Below are positions 18,340 to 27,048 of a stretch of 33,908 nucleotides of DNA, piece after piece; positions within the stretch are counted from its first letter, which is position 1, and each line of letters opens with the position of its first letter. The position numbers were made by a program, and so were the translations under genes. A model generated the notes under the pieces. That model was given only the letters and a program-made list of their open reading frames with translations. It ran no database searches and was not told the origin of the DNA. The stretch lies in assembly GCA_002284615.2 (NCBI GenBank), contig MU069794.1, positions 68,227 through 102,134 on the forward strand. Reading direction: 5' to 3'. The stretch comes from Dunaliella salina (taxonomy: Eukaryota > Chlorophyta > Chlorophyceae > Chlamydomonadales > Dunaliellaceae).

Positions 18340-19170
18340 CAGGCAGCAATTGCATTTCATTCAATGACATCAAGTCATTGTTACTCTTCTGAACCCTTCT
18401 GTTGAAATACTAACAATGACTTGTCGAAGTGCTCATGTTCGTGTAAGTGACTAATTCATGCAGTCAATATGACAATTGGCGATGACTCATTCCCTCATTG
18501 GCAAGCATCAATGCAAACAATGCCTCACATGATGAGAAATGTCCAGATCAAGCACTAATGATGCAAATAATACCTGTCATGATGTAATTTTCAGCTCATT
18601 GGCAATGACTCATTGGCAACAACCCATTCCCTCATTGTTAGATATAGTGATCATGTTCGTGTAAGAGACTCATTCGAGGGAAAAAGAATTGAAACCCTCA
18701 ACTGAAACAAACCATCTCCCCCAATCACAGTTTGAGGATCAAAACTATCAACTGAAGCATTCCCTCCCTGGAAAGCCTTCAGTGTAGGTTGTAGTGAAGA
18801 TCAGAAACTCTTAACTGAAACAATTGAACTGAAAGCCTTCGGTGTGGGTTGTCGTGAAGATCAAAAACTCTCAACTGGGACAAATGAACTGAGCATCAGG
18901 GTGAAGATCAAGAACTTTCAACTGCAACAAACCAACTCCCTTCATCAGCAATTTGATTTGCAAGAACTCTCAATTGAACCATCCTTTCCCAGGAAAGCCT
19001 TTTTTTTAGGGGCGTGGGTGGTAAGTAAAGATCAAAAGCTTTCAATTGAAACATACCAACTCTCCTTAGCAACAGTATGAGCATCCAAAACTCTTAATTG
19101 AATGAAACTACCATCTCACATCAAATAAGAATTCGGATCACTGACTTGCAATTGACCCATTCCCTCCACC
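18340..19170. repeat. Diverged short tandem repeats (GATCAAAAACTCTCAACTG-type)
   Basis: From about 18660 to 19170 a motif GATCAAAAACT(C/T)T(C/T)AACTGAA, often followed by ACAAACCAACTCCC, recurs every 50-70 bases with much variation. From about 18360 to 18640 a different motif around AATGACTCATTGGCAA recurs. Both look like old minisatellites. The open frame at 18844-19080 runs through them and is not a gene. The sequence between 18071 and 18340 shows nothing recognisable. Confidence 0.6.
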
Positions 19171-19177
19171 ATTTCAA

Positions 19178-19546
19178 ATGCAACTCATGCTTCTTCATGA
19201 TATTCTTCCAGGATTTGATGTGAATTCAGACTGGGAGCATATGTGCGCCCCTCTGTCTGATTATGGGGTGCCGGCTGGTGGGGAATGGTGTGTTAGCAAT
19301 GCAACCCAGGGTATCAGCCAACTCATTGGTAAGGCCATTGGCATCCCAAAGGGAGCCGCAGCTTGCCGCAATTCCAGGTTCAGCTTGCACTTTATGTGGC
19401 CTGATCTGATGATGGAGCTCCCAAAAACCACTGCAAAGAGCTTGGCAGTGGATGCCGGAGCATACATGATTATGGCGGCCATTGTTCAACTGCCTGTCTT
19501 GTCGAACAGCAAATCCGGAGGCCTTTTCGCCGCTTGGTTGGTTTGA
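19178..19546 (+). CDS. 122-codon open frame of unknown function
   Basis: The frame reads DWEHMCAPLSDYGVPAGGEW and on to WPDLMMELPKTTAKSLAVDA and ends at TGA 19544. Composition is ordinary for a protein, with few rare runs, and the reading sense continues in another frame after about 19530 (FDLRTLQLHLALEEVGKTRG, up to 19736). That suggests one frameshifted or spliced coding unit of about 180 codons. No family is recognised. It directly abuts a LINE fragment at 19733. Confidence 0.3.
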   Translation: MQLMLLHDILPGFDVNSDWEHMCAPLSDYGVPAGGEWCVSNATQGISQLIGKAIGIPKGAAACRNSRFSLHFMWPDLMMELPKTTAKSLAVDAGAYMIMAAIVQLPVLSNSKSGGLFAAWLV

Positions 19547-19732
19547 CTTGCGTACCTTGCAGCTGCATTTAGCTCTAGAGGAAGTGGGCAAGACCAGGGG
19601 GCTGTTGAGCAAATTTTCCATTATTGATTTTGCCCCATACAGTTCAAAGAACCAGGCATGGAGGTTGGTGGGAAACACCAAGGTCGGTGGCCATCGGTGT
19701 TTGAGAGTTGCAGGTTTTGACACCTCCCTTGA

Positions 19733-20080
19733 ATGAGGCAGCCACACGAGCTTTATGCAAATCTGCATGATATGCACCTCATAGAAATGAAGTTCTGTGA
19801 AGACACAAGGCCTGAGCGTCAGTTGAATGCAGCTAAGCAGCATGCAGAGCTTTGTAAACTTATGAGCGCTAAGGCTAAAGCAATCCGTCCCATTCTCCTG
19901 GGTGTTGATGGAACTATTTATACTGAGCACACCCTGGAGCAATTCAAACAATTAGGTCTAGATTGCCAACGTGCCACAAAGCTTGCTAAACAACTCCATG
20001 CCCACTCTGTCCACTATGCCCACAAACTTGCTTCCACATCCACTCAATTGCATATGAGCAATGATGATTCCGTTCATTAG
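19733..20080 (+). pseudogene. LINE RLE fragment, copy L3
   Basis: The frame starts MRQPHELYANLHDMHLIEMK and carries FCEDTRPERQLNAAKQHAEL, matching the RLE core of the 5.6-6.6 kb copy from its residue 211 onward. The PD dipeptide lies upstream and is missing, and the LINE 3' tail is absent. Both ends are truncated. It lies exactly between the unknown frame at 19.2-19.7 kb and the start of coiled-coil unit copy 2. Confidence 0.85.
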
Positions 20081-20365
20081 ACTCAGATCAATGGCATTTT
20101 CCTGTAATTGCACATTCAGCTGGAACCTTGGGAAATTATATGCATGGCTGTAAAGTTCAAAGAAATTTCATTAGAAGTCTGGACCAGTAGCTACAATTGC
20201 TACTATGTATGCACTGAGGGACCGAGTACACACAGCCCTTTGGCTCCTGCTATTCTATGGTTTATAACCATTGCTTATGTGAACTTTGCAAAAACACAGA
20301 CTCCAGGGAAAGCACACACTGCAAGTGATACATAGTGTGCTTTTGTGCACATCTCCAGATCAAAT

Positions 20366-20984
20366 CAGAGGGGGGCAGCTGAGGCCAAAAATCAGGTATT
20401 TTTTGCATGCTCCTAGCATAGCTTCTCCGTAACGGGCAGGCTGGTAACTTTCTGTAAAACTAAATTTTGAAACCTGCCAGTTACGGAGACTATGCCTAAT
20501 CAGCCGCAGCGTGAACCCTTCTTTTTACTGCCAAATCTCCATTCCAGATCACCCACTGCACCAAAATGGGTGATTTTTGATGATTTGGTGTCCTTGAACC
20601 AGAAGAATATCATTGCAAAAACAATGGAGTGAAAGAATCCAGTGGTTGGTGAGATCCAGGATTTCAGCCATTTCCCTTGCCTAAGGGGTGTCAAAAAGGT
20701 CAACATTTGACCCTCTTCTTTCCTATTTTTGAGTATGCAGGATGTTAGTATATCATACTAGGGATATAGAAAATGTTTTTTGGGGTGACAAATGGCCCCA
20801 GAGTGGAGCTGTGGGCCTTTTTGGGGTGATCTGGGGCCAGGAGTGTGATCTGGGAGCCTTTGATTTTCATGATTTTTTAGTGAACCTGACATTTTATGGA
20901 ATAAAAACAGTTGTCACGGCCAGATTTAAGAAAAAAAACTTTAGAAAGAGCATGTCTGGCAAATTGGCCAGCTGCCCCCCTCTG
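20366..20984. mobile_element. 619-bp terminal-inverted-repeat element with 9-bp target duplication
   Basis: Ends CAGAGGGGGGCAGCTG and CAGCTGCCCCCCTCTG are perfect inverted repeats. The flanks AGATCAAAT (20357-20365) and AGATTAAGT (20985-20993) match at 7 of 9 bases, and the paralogous empty site at about 14113-14121 reads AGATAAATG followed by the same downstream sequence. A second inverted pair (TCCGTAAC / GTTACGGA) lies near the left end, at about 20427-20487. The element encodes nothing. A 9-bp duplication fits Mutator-like elements, though CAG ends and 8 bp would fit hAT, so the superfamily is open. Confidence 0.8.
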
Positions 20985-21402
20985 AGATTAAGTGGTAAAA
21001 TCCTTGAGAGACATAAGCTGATATCCCTGACAAATTCCATTTGAATGGAGAGGCTTGATCCAGCATTTTTAGCTCATCAACATCATATGCCAGCCATGGC
21101 GTGTGCATCATTCTTGGCTCATTGAAATTTCAAATCCAGCACACTAGCTCAGAAAGTCTCACCCTTTTTTTTTTTGTGAACCCACTATGTTTTGTACCTA
21201 AGATGATCCATTTCTGTCAGCATAGAGATGTACCTGTCGGGATGGATATGAGGCCTTCAATTTCTGCTTTACTCTACAAGCCTTCACAGCCTCTCTTTGA
21301 TGGCTTCTTGACCCATCAAAAGGAAAGTTGCAAAAGAACTGTCCAACAAAAGAATCTCATGCAATATTTGGAAGTTAGTATAAAGATAGGGGTAACACAC
21401 AC

Positions 21403-21515
21403 CTGGGCACCCGAAGTGCCTGGATCTTGCACAGCCCTCTGTGTTTGCTTGACCGCTGCAGTACTTTGGCCTGATACACAAGCAAGGAAAGTTTGCAAAC
21501 AAAAGTCCACAAACA
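21403..21515 (-). pseudogene. Coiled-coil gene exon, copy 2
   Basis: The minus strand reads DFCLQTFLACVSGQSTAA and ends SGAQ before donor GTGTGTG. It matches the exon at 14502-14614. The acceptor of copy 1 (GTTTCAAG) corresponds to GTTTCGTG here, so the AG is lost, consistent with decay of this copy. Confidence 0.45.
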
Positions 21516-21693
21516 CGAAACACACATTCCCAAATATTGTGTTGAATTCATCAGCTCACGATGCCCCCCATGTACTGCACAATACCATGTACCACAAATC
21601 ATGAACAGATGAATGAGCATGTGCCTAAAATGCTTTGCAGCAGGAATCTTTCTCAAGCACCATTAAATGATCCCTGGATTCCTTGCTCGAAAA

Positions 21694-22320
21694 GGAAAAA
21701 AGAAAGGAAAGAAGAAAAAAAAACTGCGTAGGCAGAAAGTCTCCCTACACCAATTAAGGAAAAGGAGACACATTGGCTCAAGGAAGAGCAGTGAGTCCTT
21801 TCTGCCGCAAGGTATGAAAATGAGGAAGCTAACAGGGATTCGGAGGGTTACTAGAAGCACCTGGCTCTAGAACTTGGCTGTAGGAAGTATTCTTTTGTTC
21901 AATAATGCGGCATGTGGAGATTAGTTTGTGGGCATGTTGAACAGAATGGACATGAAGTTGTTGAGCAAGCTTAGTGGCACGTTTGTGATCTAGACCTAAT
22001 TCTTTGAATTGCTTCAAGGTCTGCTCACTTTAAATAGTTCCACCAACACCCAGGAGAATAGGGTTAATTGAAACAGCTTTAGCACTCATATTTTACGAAG
22101 GTTTGCATGCTGCCGCTTTGCCGCATTCAGCTGATGCTCAGGCCTTGTGTCCCCACAGAACTTGATTTCTATGAGGTGCACATGGCGATCCTTCACATGA
22201 AAATTATGAGATGCCTGACTCGGCTAGTCCTCCTTGTGGACCTGTGCAAAGCGTGATGTGAATGGATAGGAGGAACACTGACTGATATATGTTTGGCATT
22301 AAAAGGGGTGACCAAAACAG
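21694..22320 (-). mobile_element. 5'-truncated LINE, copy L4 (RLE 3' end)
   Basis: On the minus strand it starts CTGTTTTGGTCACCCCTTTT, equal to the AVLITPF region just after the PD of the nuclease, and runs to the LINE 3' end with a T/C-rich tail. Frames are broken, with the RLE core around FKELGLDHKRATKLAQQL readable at 21829-22017. It interrupts the coiled-coil gene copy 2. Its start is at almost the same LINE position as that of the copy at 27020-27652. Confidence 0.85.
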
Positions 22321-22578
22321 AGATTTTGCTTTGGAAACCTGCCCTTCAAGGAGCTTTATCTGGCCCTCACTGGCCTGCCTTTCTGCAGCCACGTCGGAAT
22401 GTTTTGTTTCTCTGAACCTGCTCTGGTAGAAGGGTCCCCTTTGATAGGCGCTGGCCCAGCCATGCAGGAGGTGTATGATTTAGACAAATAGCCAGACCCT
22501 CTCATCCCTAGCCATCTCCGATTGCTCAGTCACTGAATGCCTCTGATTCAGACCCTACTCAGAAGCCCCCTTGAACAA

Positions 22579-22636
22579 AAGAGCGGCACAAGAATCGAAC
22601 GGGTGACCCAATGCCTCCTACTGAACCAAGGCTCAA
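22579..22636 (-). other. tRNA-like relic inside transposon copy A
   Basis: On the minus strand TGGTTCAGTAGG resembles a polymerase III A box, and GTTCGATTC, about 17 bases further on, resembles a B box. The spacing is shorter than in a real tRNA and no anticodon arm folds well. The homologous place in copy B (24494-24556) has TGGTTGAGTGG and GGTTCAAATGC. A tRNA-derived insertion in their common ancestor is likely. Confidence 0.35.
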
Positions 22637-22879
22637 AAACAGTTTTAAAGAATTGATAATTATCCATTGCTTACCTGTACACAATGAACTCATCCGTAGG
22701 CTGTGCATGCGCAGGATAAGTCTCACTGTCAGCAAAAGGCCTTGCAATATGTTTCCTCACCATCAACAGGTGCAGGTGAAGAAACACACCACCTCTTGCA
22801 TCACAGACTTAGCACCCTCTGACTCTGAGCCACTTCAGAAGGTAGTTCTGAAACAGATGGGTGATCTTCATCAAAATTT

Positions 22880-23545
22880 TGCATGGGAACCTAGATGAAT
22901 TGGCCTGGTTCAGAGGAAATGGACTGTGACTCCGAGGCAGTTCAGACATTGTGTGTAAAGGCAGATGGGGCAAAGTTTGTCACAGACAAACATTACTCTG
23001 GTTCAGAGAGCCTGCAGAGGGTCCATCACAACGCAGATGGGAACTTAGATGAATTGGTCTGACTCTGAGAAGTTGGACACTGATGCAGAGGCAGTTCAGA
23101 CATTGTGTGAAAAGGCAGATGAGGCAAAGTTTGAATCAGACAAACATTGCTCTGATTCAGAGCGCCTTCAGAGAGTCCATCACAANNNNNNNNNNNNNNN
23201 NNNNNNNNNNNNNNNNNNNNNNNNNNNNNNNNNNNNNNNNNNNNNGATGAGGCAAAGTTTGAATCAGACAAACATTGCTCTGATTCAGAGCGCCTTCAGA
23301 GAGTCCATCACAAGGCAGATGGGAGCTTAGATGAATTGGTCTGTCTCTGAGAAGTTTAGCACTGATTCAGAAGCAGTTCAGGTATTGTGTGAAAAGGCAG
23401 ATGGGGCAAAGTTTGAATCAGACAAACATTACTCTGATTCAGAGCGCCTTCAGAGGGTCCATCACAAGGCAGATGGGAACTTTGATGAATTGGTCTGATT
23501 CTGATAAGCTGAACACTGATTCAGAGGCAGTTCAGACATTGTGTG
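22880..23545. repeat. 154-bp tandem array inside transposon copy A
   Basis: Units recur with the start (G)CAGATGGGAACTTAGATGAA at about 22880, 23033, (gap), 23315 and 23469. Each contains CAGTTCAGACATTGTGTG, GGCAAAGTTTGAATCAGAC and CTCTGATTCAGAG. The sequences on the two sides of the N-run are the same part of the unit. Copy B has only scattered single units (24.8 and 25.35 kb), so the array was amplified in copy A. Confidence 0.85.
23186..23245. other. 60-base assembly gap (N) in the tandem array
   Basis: Unit starts at 23033 and 23315 are 282 bases apart, against 308 expected for two 154-base units. If the period holds, the gap stands for about 86 bases or that plus a multiple of 154. The real copy number is therefore unknown. 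Confidence 0.9.
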
Positions 23546-23738
23546 GATAGGCAGATGGACCACGTTAATGTTAATCCGAATCAGGCCAGCTTCATTCTGA
23601 TTCAGAACATCATCAGAGGCTCTTAGTGATGCTGCTACTGTGGCAGCCTCTGATTAAGGTCTGAGTCAGGCACCCTCTGAAATGGACCCCCTTCAGACCG
23701 ATGAGGACTGGAATCAGAGAAACCCAAACTTTCCAACG

Positions 23739-23905
23739 CAGCTGCTGCTGAAGCTCGTGCCGCAAGCTTCCCTCCCCAGGGGGCCTTCTGTGCTTGAGCT
23801 TGCTGTGCTTGAACGCTGTTGCGGAGCATGTCCTGCAGCTTTTGCAGCTTGATCTGTTCGTCGAACAAACTCGCTGTGCCTCGCTGCTGCGGGTCAGGTG
23901 CTGGT
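23739..23905 (-). pseudogene. Coiled-coil exon start, copy 2 (split by transposon)
   Basis: The minus strand reads PAPDPQQRGTASLFDEQIKL, then QKLQDMLRNSVQAQQAQAQK, and ends ARASAAAA where transposon copy A begins. It aligns with the start of the copy 1 exon (KQQGAASLFDEEVERK). The acceptor region upstream contains a sense-strand (CA)n tract at about 23908-23930 that copy 1 lacks. Confidence 0.5.
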
Positions 23906-24493
23906 GGATGTGTGTGTGTGTGTGTGTGTGGTGAAGTTCAGTGGAAAAAAGCGCGGACGGATAAGGCATGGGGTGGGACAGTTTAGCAGCACGGGCAAGG
24001 CGAATGCAAGCGGGGCCTCATTCCCTCGATGAGATTTCTGAAATGTGCATTGGGCATAATTTAAAGAAAGGGAAGATAGCTGCGAGCGGCTTGTACCTCG
24101 CAGCCGGGGGGTAATGAGCGCTCATCCTTGCCAGCGCGCACTCCCTGGCTGCAGACTTGCCGTGGCGAGCGCGCTGATTACGCTGGAAAAGGCAGTACAA
24201 GACGGGGGCACGGCTGTGTGGATGGGAGCTGATCATGAGAGAGCCTAAGGGAGGCGTGTGGGCTTGCACAGCAGCAGCTGCGTCGGAAAGTTTTGTTTCT
24301 CTGAACCTGCTCTGATTCAATGAGATCCCCTCTGATAGGCTCTGATTCAGCCTCAACAGAGGTGTTTGATTCAGACAAATAGCCATATCCCCAATCAGAC
24401 CCCTTTTGCTCTGATTCAGACCTCTCATCCCTTGCCAGAAATCTTTGGTTCAGACCATTTTCAGAACCTCCTGGTTAGGGGAAGAGAAAAAGA

Positions 24494-24556
24494 GTACCAC
24501 AGCATTTGAACCAGGATTCTATCGGTTCACTCAGCCGCTGCCACTCAACCAAGTTG
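24494..24556 (-). other. tRNA-like relic inside transposon copy B
   Basis: On the minus strand TGGTTGAGTGG (24551-24541) fits a tRNA A box and GGTTCAAATGC (24512-24502) a B box. The distance between them is in the range of tRNA genes, but acceptor and anticodon stems are not convincing. It corresponds in position to the relic in copy A. Confidence 0.35.
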
Positions 24557-24924
24557 AAAAATAAACGCATTCATGTGAAATAAAAAATGTATTCGTTATC
24601 TTGTACACATTAACCTCATTCATAGGCTGTGCATGCGCAGGATATGCCTTACTGTCTGCAAAAGGCCTTGCAACATGTTTCCTCACCATCAACAGTGGCA
24701 GATGAAAAATACACTACCCTTTGCATCACAGGCTTAGCACCCTCTGAACCAGAGCCACTTCAGAAGGTAGTTCTGAAACAGATGGGTGTTCTTCATCCGA
24801 ACTTTGCATGGGAACTTCGATGAATTGGCCTGATTACGAGAAAATGGACTCTGATTCAGAGGCAGTTCAGATATTGTGTGAAAAGGCAGTTGGGGCAAAG
24901 TTTGAATCAGACAGACATTACTCT

Positions 24925-25240
24925 GATTCAGACCCTCTTCAAAGCCCTTCTCGCCTGATTTCAACCAAGACAGGTGTCTGATGCAGACAAATAGCCAGAC
25001 CCCCAATCAGACCCCTTTTCCTCCGATTCAGACCCTCTGATCCTTCGCCATCCCTGACTGTTCAGTCACTGAATGTCTCTGATTCAGACCCTATTCAGAG
25101 CCCTTTTCGTCTGGTTCCAACCAAGACAGGTGTCTGATTCAGACAAATAGCCAGACCCCCAGTCGGACCTTTTTCTCTGATTCAGACCCTCTGGTCCTTC
25201 ACCATCCCTAACTGTTCAGTCACTGAATATCTCTGATTCA
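24925..25240. repeat. Two tandem units of about 155 bp in transposon copy B
   Basis: Units start GATTCAGACCCT at 24925, 25081 and (partial) 25235. They share CCAAGACAGGTGTCTGAT, CAGACAAATAGCCAGACCC and TGTTCAGTCACTGAAT. The sequence differs from the array in copy A but the period is nearly equal. Single units of this type also occur at about 22.47-22.56 kb and 24.36-24.45 kb. Confidence 0.8.
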
Positions 25241-25478
25241 GACCCTCTTCAAAGCCTTTCTGGTCTGCTCAGCTCTCATCCAGACCCCCTCCAGACCTTT
25301 TTCCTTCTTCTTTCATGATGAGACAGGTGTCCAGTTCAGACTTACTCTGATTCAGAGCGCCTTCAGAGGGTCCATCAAAAGGCAGATGGGAACTTTGACG
25401 AATTTTTCTGACTCTGAGAAGTTGAACACTGATTCAGAGGCAGTTCAGACATTGTGTGAATAGGCAGACGGGGCCAAA

Positions 25479-25630
25479 GAAAAGAAAAGAAAAGAAAACC
25501 TACGTAGGCAGAGAAACCCTCCCTACATCAATTTAGAAAAGGGGCCACATAGGTGCGCAGACCGTATGCCCCCCCCACCACAAAGTTCAGACTGAGAGAA
25601 GCACGACAAGCAGAGAAAGAGGACAGAAAA
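25479..25630 (-). mobile_element. LINE 3' end only (about 150 bp), copy L8
   Basis: The minus strand ends in the family tail: CTCTGCCTACGTAGG followed by a T/C-rich stretch. A perfect 9-base repeat, GGGGCCAAA, flanks it (25470-25478 and 25631-25639). Transposon copy A lacks it at the matching place (GCAGATGGACCACGTTAATG), so it inserted into copy B after the two copies separated. It is the clearest case here of target-primed insertion and shows that the true 3' end of the LINE is a pyrimidine-rich tail, not poly(A). Confidence 0.85.
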
Positions 25631-26015
25631 GGGGCCAAATTAATGTTAGTCTGAATCAGACCAGCTTTACTCTGATTCAGACCATCATCAGAGGCTCTTA
25701 GTGATGCTACACAACGGCAGCCTCTGACTCAGAACCCCTTGCTTCTGATTTAGAGGCCATCCAGGGGCACCCTCTGAATCAGACCCTCTTCAGACCAATC
25801 AGACCTGGAACCAGAGAAACCAAAACTTTCCGACGTGCAATTCAAAGCAATGAACTGTGTGCAGAGCATCTGCAGCCACAAGCCTGAAGTGAAAGATTCT
25901 CACTCATATTGGAGGAGTAAGGGAATGTAAGGGAGTGTGGTGCACACTGATGGACAATGTGCACTGCCTCCAGATCATCTCTTGCTGCCAGGCATGTAGG
26001 CTGTAGGCATGTAGG

Positions 26016-26036
26016 CTAAACTCTAAACCCTAAAGC
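26016..26036. repeat. Telomere-like patch, about three CTAAACC units
   Basis: The sequence CTAAACTCTAAACCCTAAAG is three plant-type telomere units with small changes. It sits exactly between the end of the coiled-coil unit copy 2 and the start of a LINE fragment, preceded by a doubled GGCATGTAGGCT. A repaired break filled with telomere-like DNA is possible. Confidence 0.5.
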
Positions 26037-26136
26037 CTACCCCCACCTCTGTTACGAACTTGGAACCATACCTCACGAAAAACTTAGTTACAGTGCCCCT
26101 CATCCTGCCCTAACCAGGAGATACCTTTACCTAAGC

Positions 26137-27048
26137 ATGCCTGGGACCTTCGTACTCATTGCTGTTTGGAACACTGCAGCTCGAATCCATCTTAACAACC
26201 ATAACAAAGACTGGCTAAAGGGCCTGAAAGGAGATTTGAAAGAAGCCACAGGGTGGATGCTCAAGAGTGTCAGCAGCTACCCTGTCCTAAATCCCATGCA
26301 TGCTCACATGCAAGGTTTCAATAAACTGGAACGCCTCCCGTTTGACAAACAACACGTCTCCGAGCACCCTAGAAATCCACACATGAGTATCCAAGGTACA
26401 GACTTGGTGCCCAGCCAATCCGGTACTCTCCTGACTCTCAAAGTTGCTGATTGGAGGACATGGGCATACACAGATGGACAGCTGCCTTGTCCGTGATGGT
26501 AAGCAAGAAATTGGAGCAGGCGTCTACTGCCCGTCCACTGACAGCAAGAACCTTGTAGAACCAAATGGTGCCGGGATTACTAAGAGCATCACTAGAGAGC
26601 TGAATTAGCAGCAATTGCTGCTGCTATCATCACCAAATATGCAGATTTTGCATCAGACAGCCTTACCTCTTTCAATCAAATACATAAACAGCTTCTCTAT
26701 CCTGAAAGGCATCTGAGGCATTTCCAAGGAGACGTCTTCAAAATGATTTCAACGCTCATTAGAGACTTCCATACCAAAATTCGAATTTACAAAGTGAAGT
26801 CCCATGCTGGCATCGCTGGAAATGAATGTGTAGATGCCATTGCAAAGCATCAGGCAAAGCAAGCCCAGAACTGTGTGGCAGACACCGAGATCCCTGGTGC
26901 AGGTCCTGGTGGAAATCCATTTACAAATATTTTCTGGTTAGCCAAGGAAGAAAAAAGAGCACACGCTGCTGTTACTTTTGCTAATCCCCTTCCTGCCCCC
27001 AAGCTTACCTATCTCCGAAAAGAAAAAAAAAAGAAAAAAATTATGTAG
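26137..27048 (+). pseudogene. RNase H domain of LINE L6, frameshifted
   Basis: A lead of about 100 codons (WNTAARIHLNNHNKDWLKGL and on) corresponds to the linker between RT and RNase H. The domain then shows AYTDG (about 26468), RAELAAIAAA (about 26600), FASDS (about 26650) and VKSHAGIAGNECVDAIA (about 26796-26850). These four are the D-E-D-H/D positions of type I RNase H, which removes RNA from the RNA/DNA hybrid. One frame change lies near 26490, so the copy is inactive, but the active-site residues are still in place. Confidence 0.8.

Larger units (their letters stand above)
22392..23738. mobile_element. CGTCGG-ended transposon, copy A (with assembly gap)
   Basis: The left end is CGTCGGAATGTTTTGTTTCT; the right end is the complement of CGTTGGAAAGTTTGGGTTTC. 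Flanks read CA on both sides (22390-22391, 23739-23740), fitting a 2-bp target duplication. It interrupts the coiled-coil exon between ARASAAAA and AAERQASEG (minus strand). Inside are a tRNA-like stretch, about four 154-bp tandem units, an N-run and several TCTGATTCAG dyads. It has no transposase frame, so it is non-autonomous. Confidence 0.8.
24281..25835. mobile_element. CGTCGG-ended transposon, copy B
   Basis: The left end is CGTCGGAAAGTTTTGTTTCT and the right end is the complement of CGTCGGAAAGTTTTGGTTTC, so the terminal repeats agree over about 22 bases. TG flanks both sides (24279-24280, 25836-25837). The uninserted paralogue at 17903-17904 has a single TG, so the 2-bp duplication is shown directly. 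Inside are a tRNA-like relic, two further tandem units of about 154-156 bases (24925-25235) and at least ten exact TCTGATTCAG dyads. No coding frame; it also contains the 3' end of a LINE at 25479-25630. Confidence 0.88.
20100..26005 (-). pseudogene. Tandem gene unit, copy 2: coiled-coil gene broken by four transposon insertions
   Basis: Blocks homologous to 13.9-14.8 and 17.35-18.07 kb appear here in the same order and strand. They are separated by an inverted-repeat element (20366-20984), a LINE end (21694-22320) and two CGTCGG-ended transposons (22392-23738, 24281-25835). Without these, roughly 1.7 kb of gene-derived DNA remains, well short of copy 1, so the middle has also been deleted. 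The coiled-coil exon is split: SLFDEQIKLQKLQDML to ARASAAAA lies at 23739-23900, and AAERQASEGQIKLLEGQ at 22325-22391. The gene is clearly dead, while copy 1 lacks these insertions. Confidence 0.65.

Noticed and set aside
22579..24556. Functional tRNA genes on the minus strand at 22.6 and 24.5 kb
   Set aside because: A and B box matches exist, but acceptor and anticodon stems do not fold and the two copies differ strongly, so they are relics at most.
22880..25240. CRISPR-like array from the regular repeats
   Set aside because: Units are about 154 bp and repeat throughout; there are no short direct repeats with unique spacers, and the window is clearly eukaryotic.
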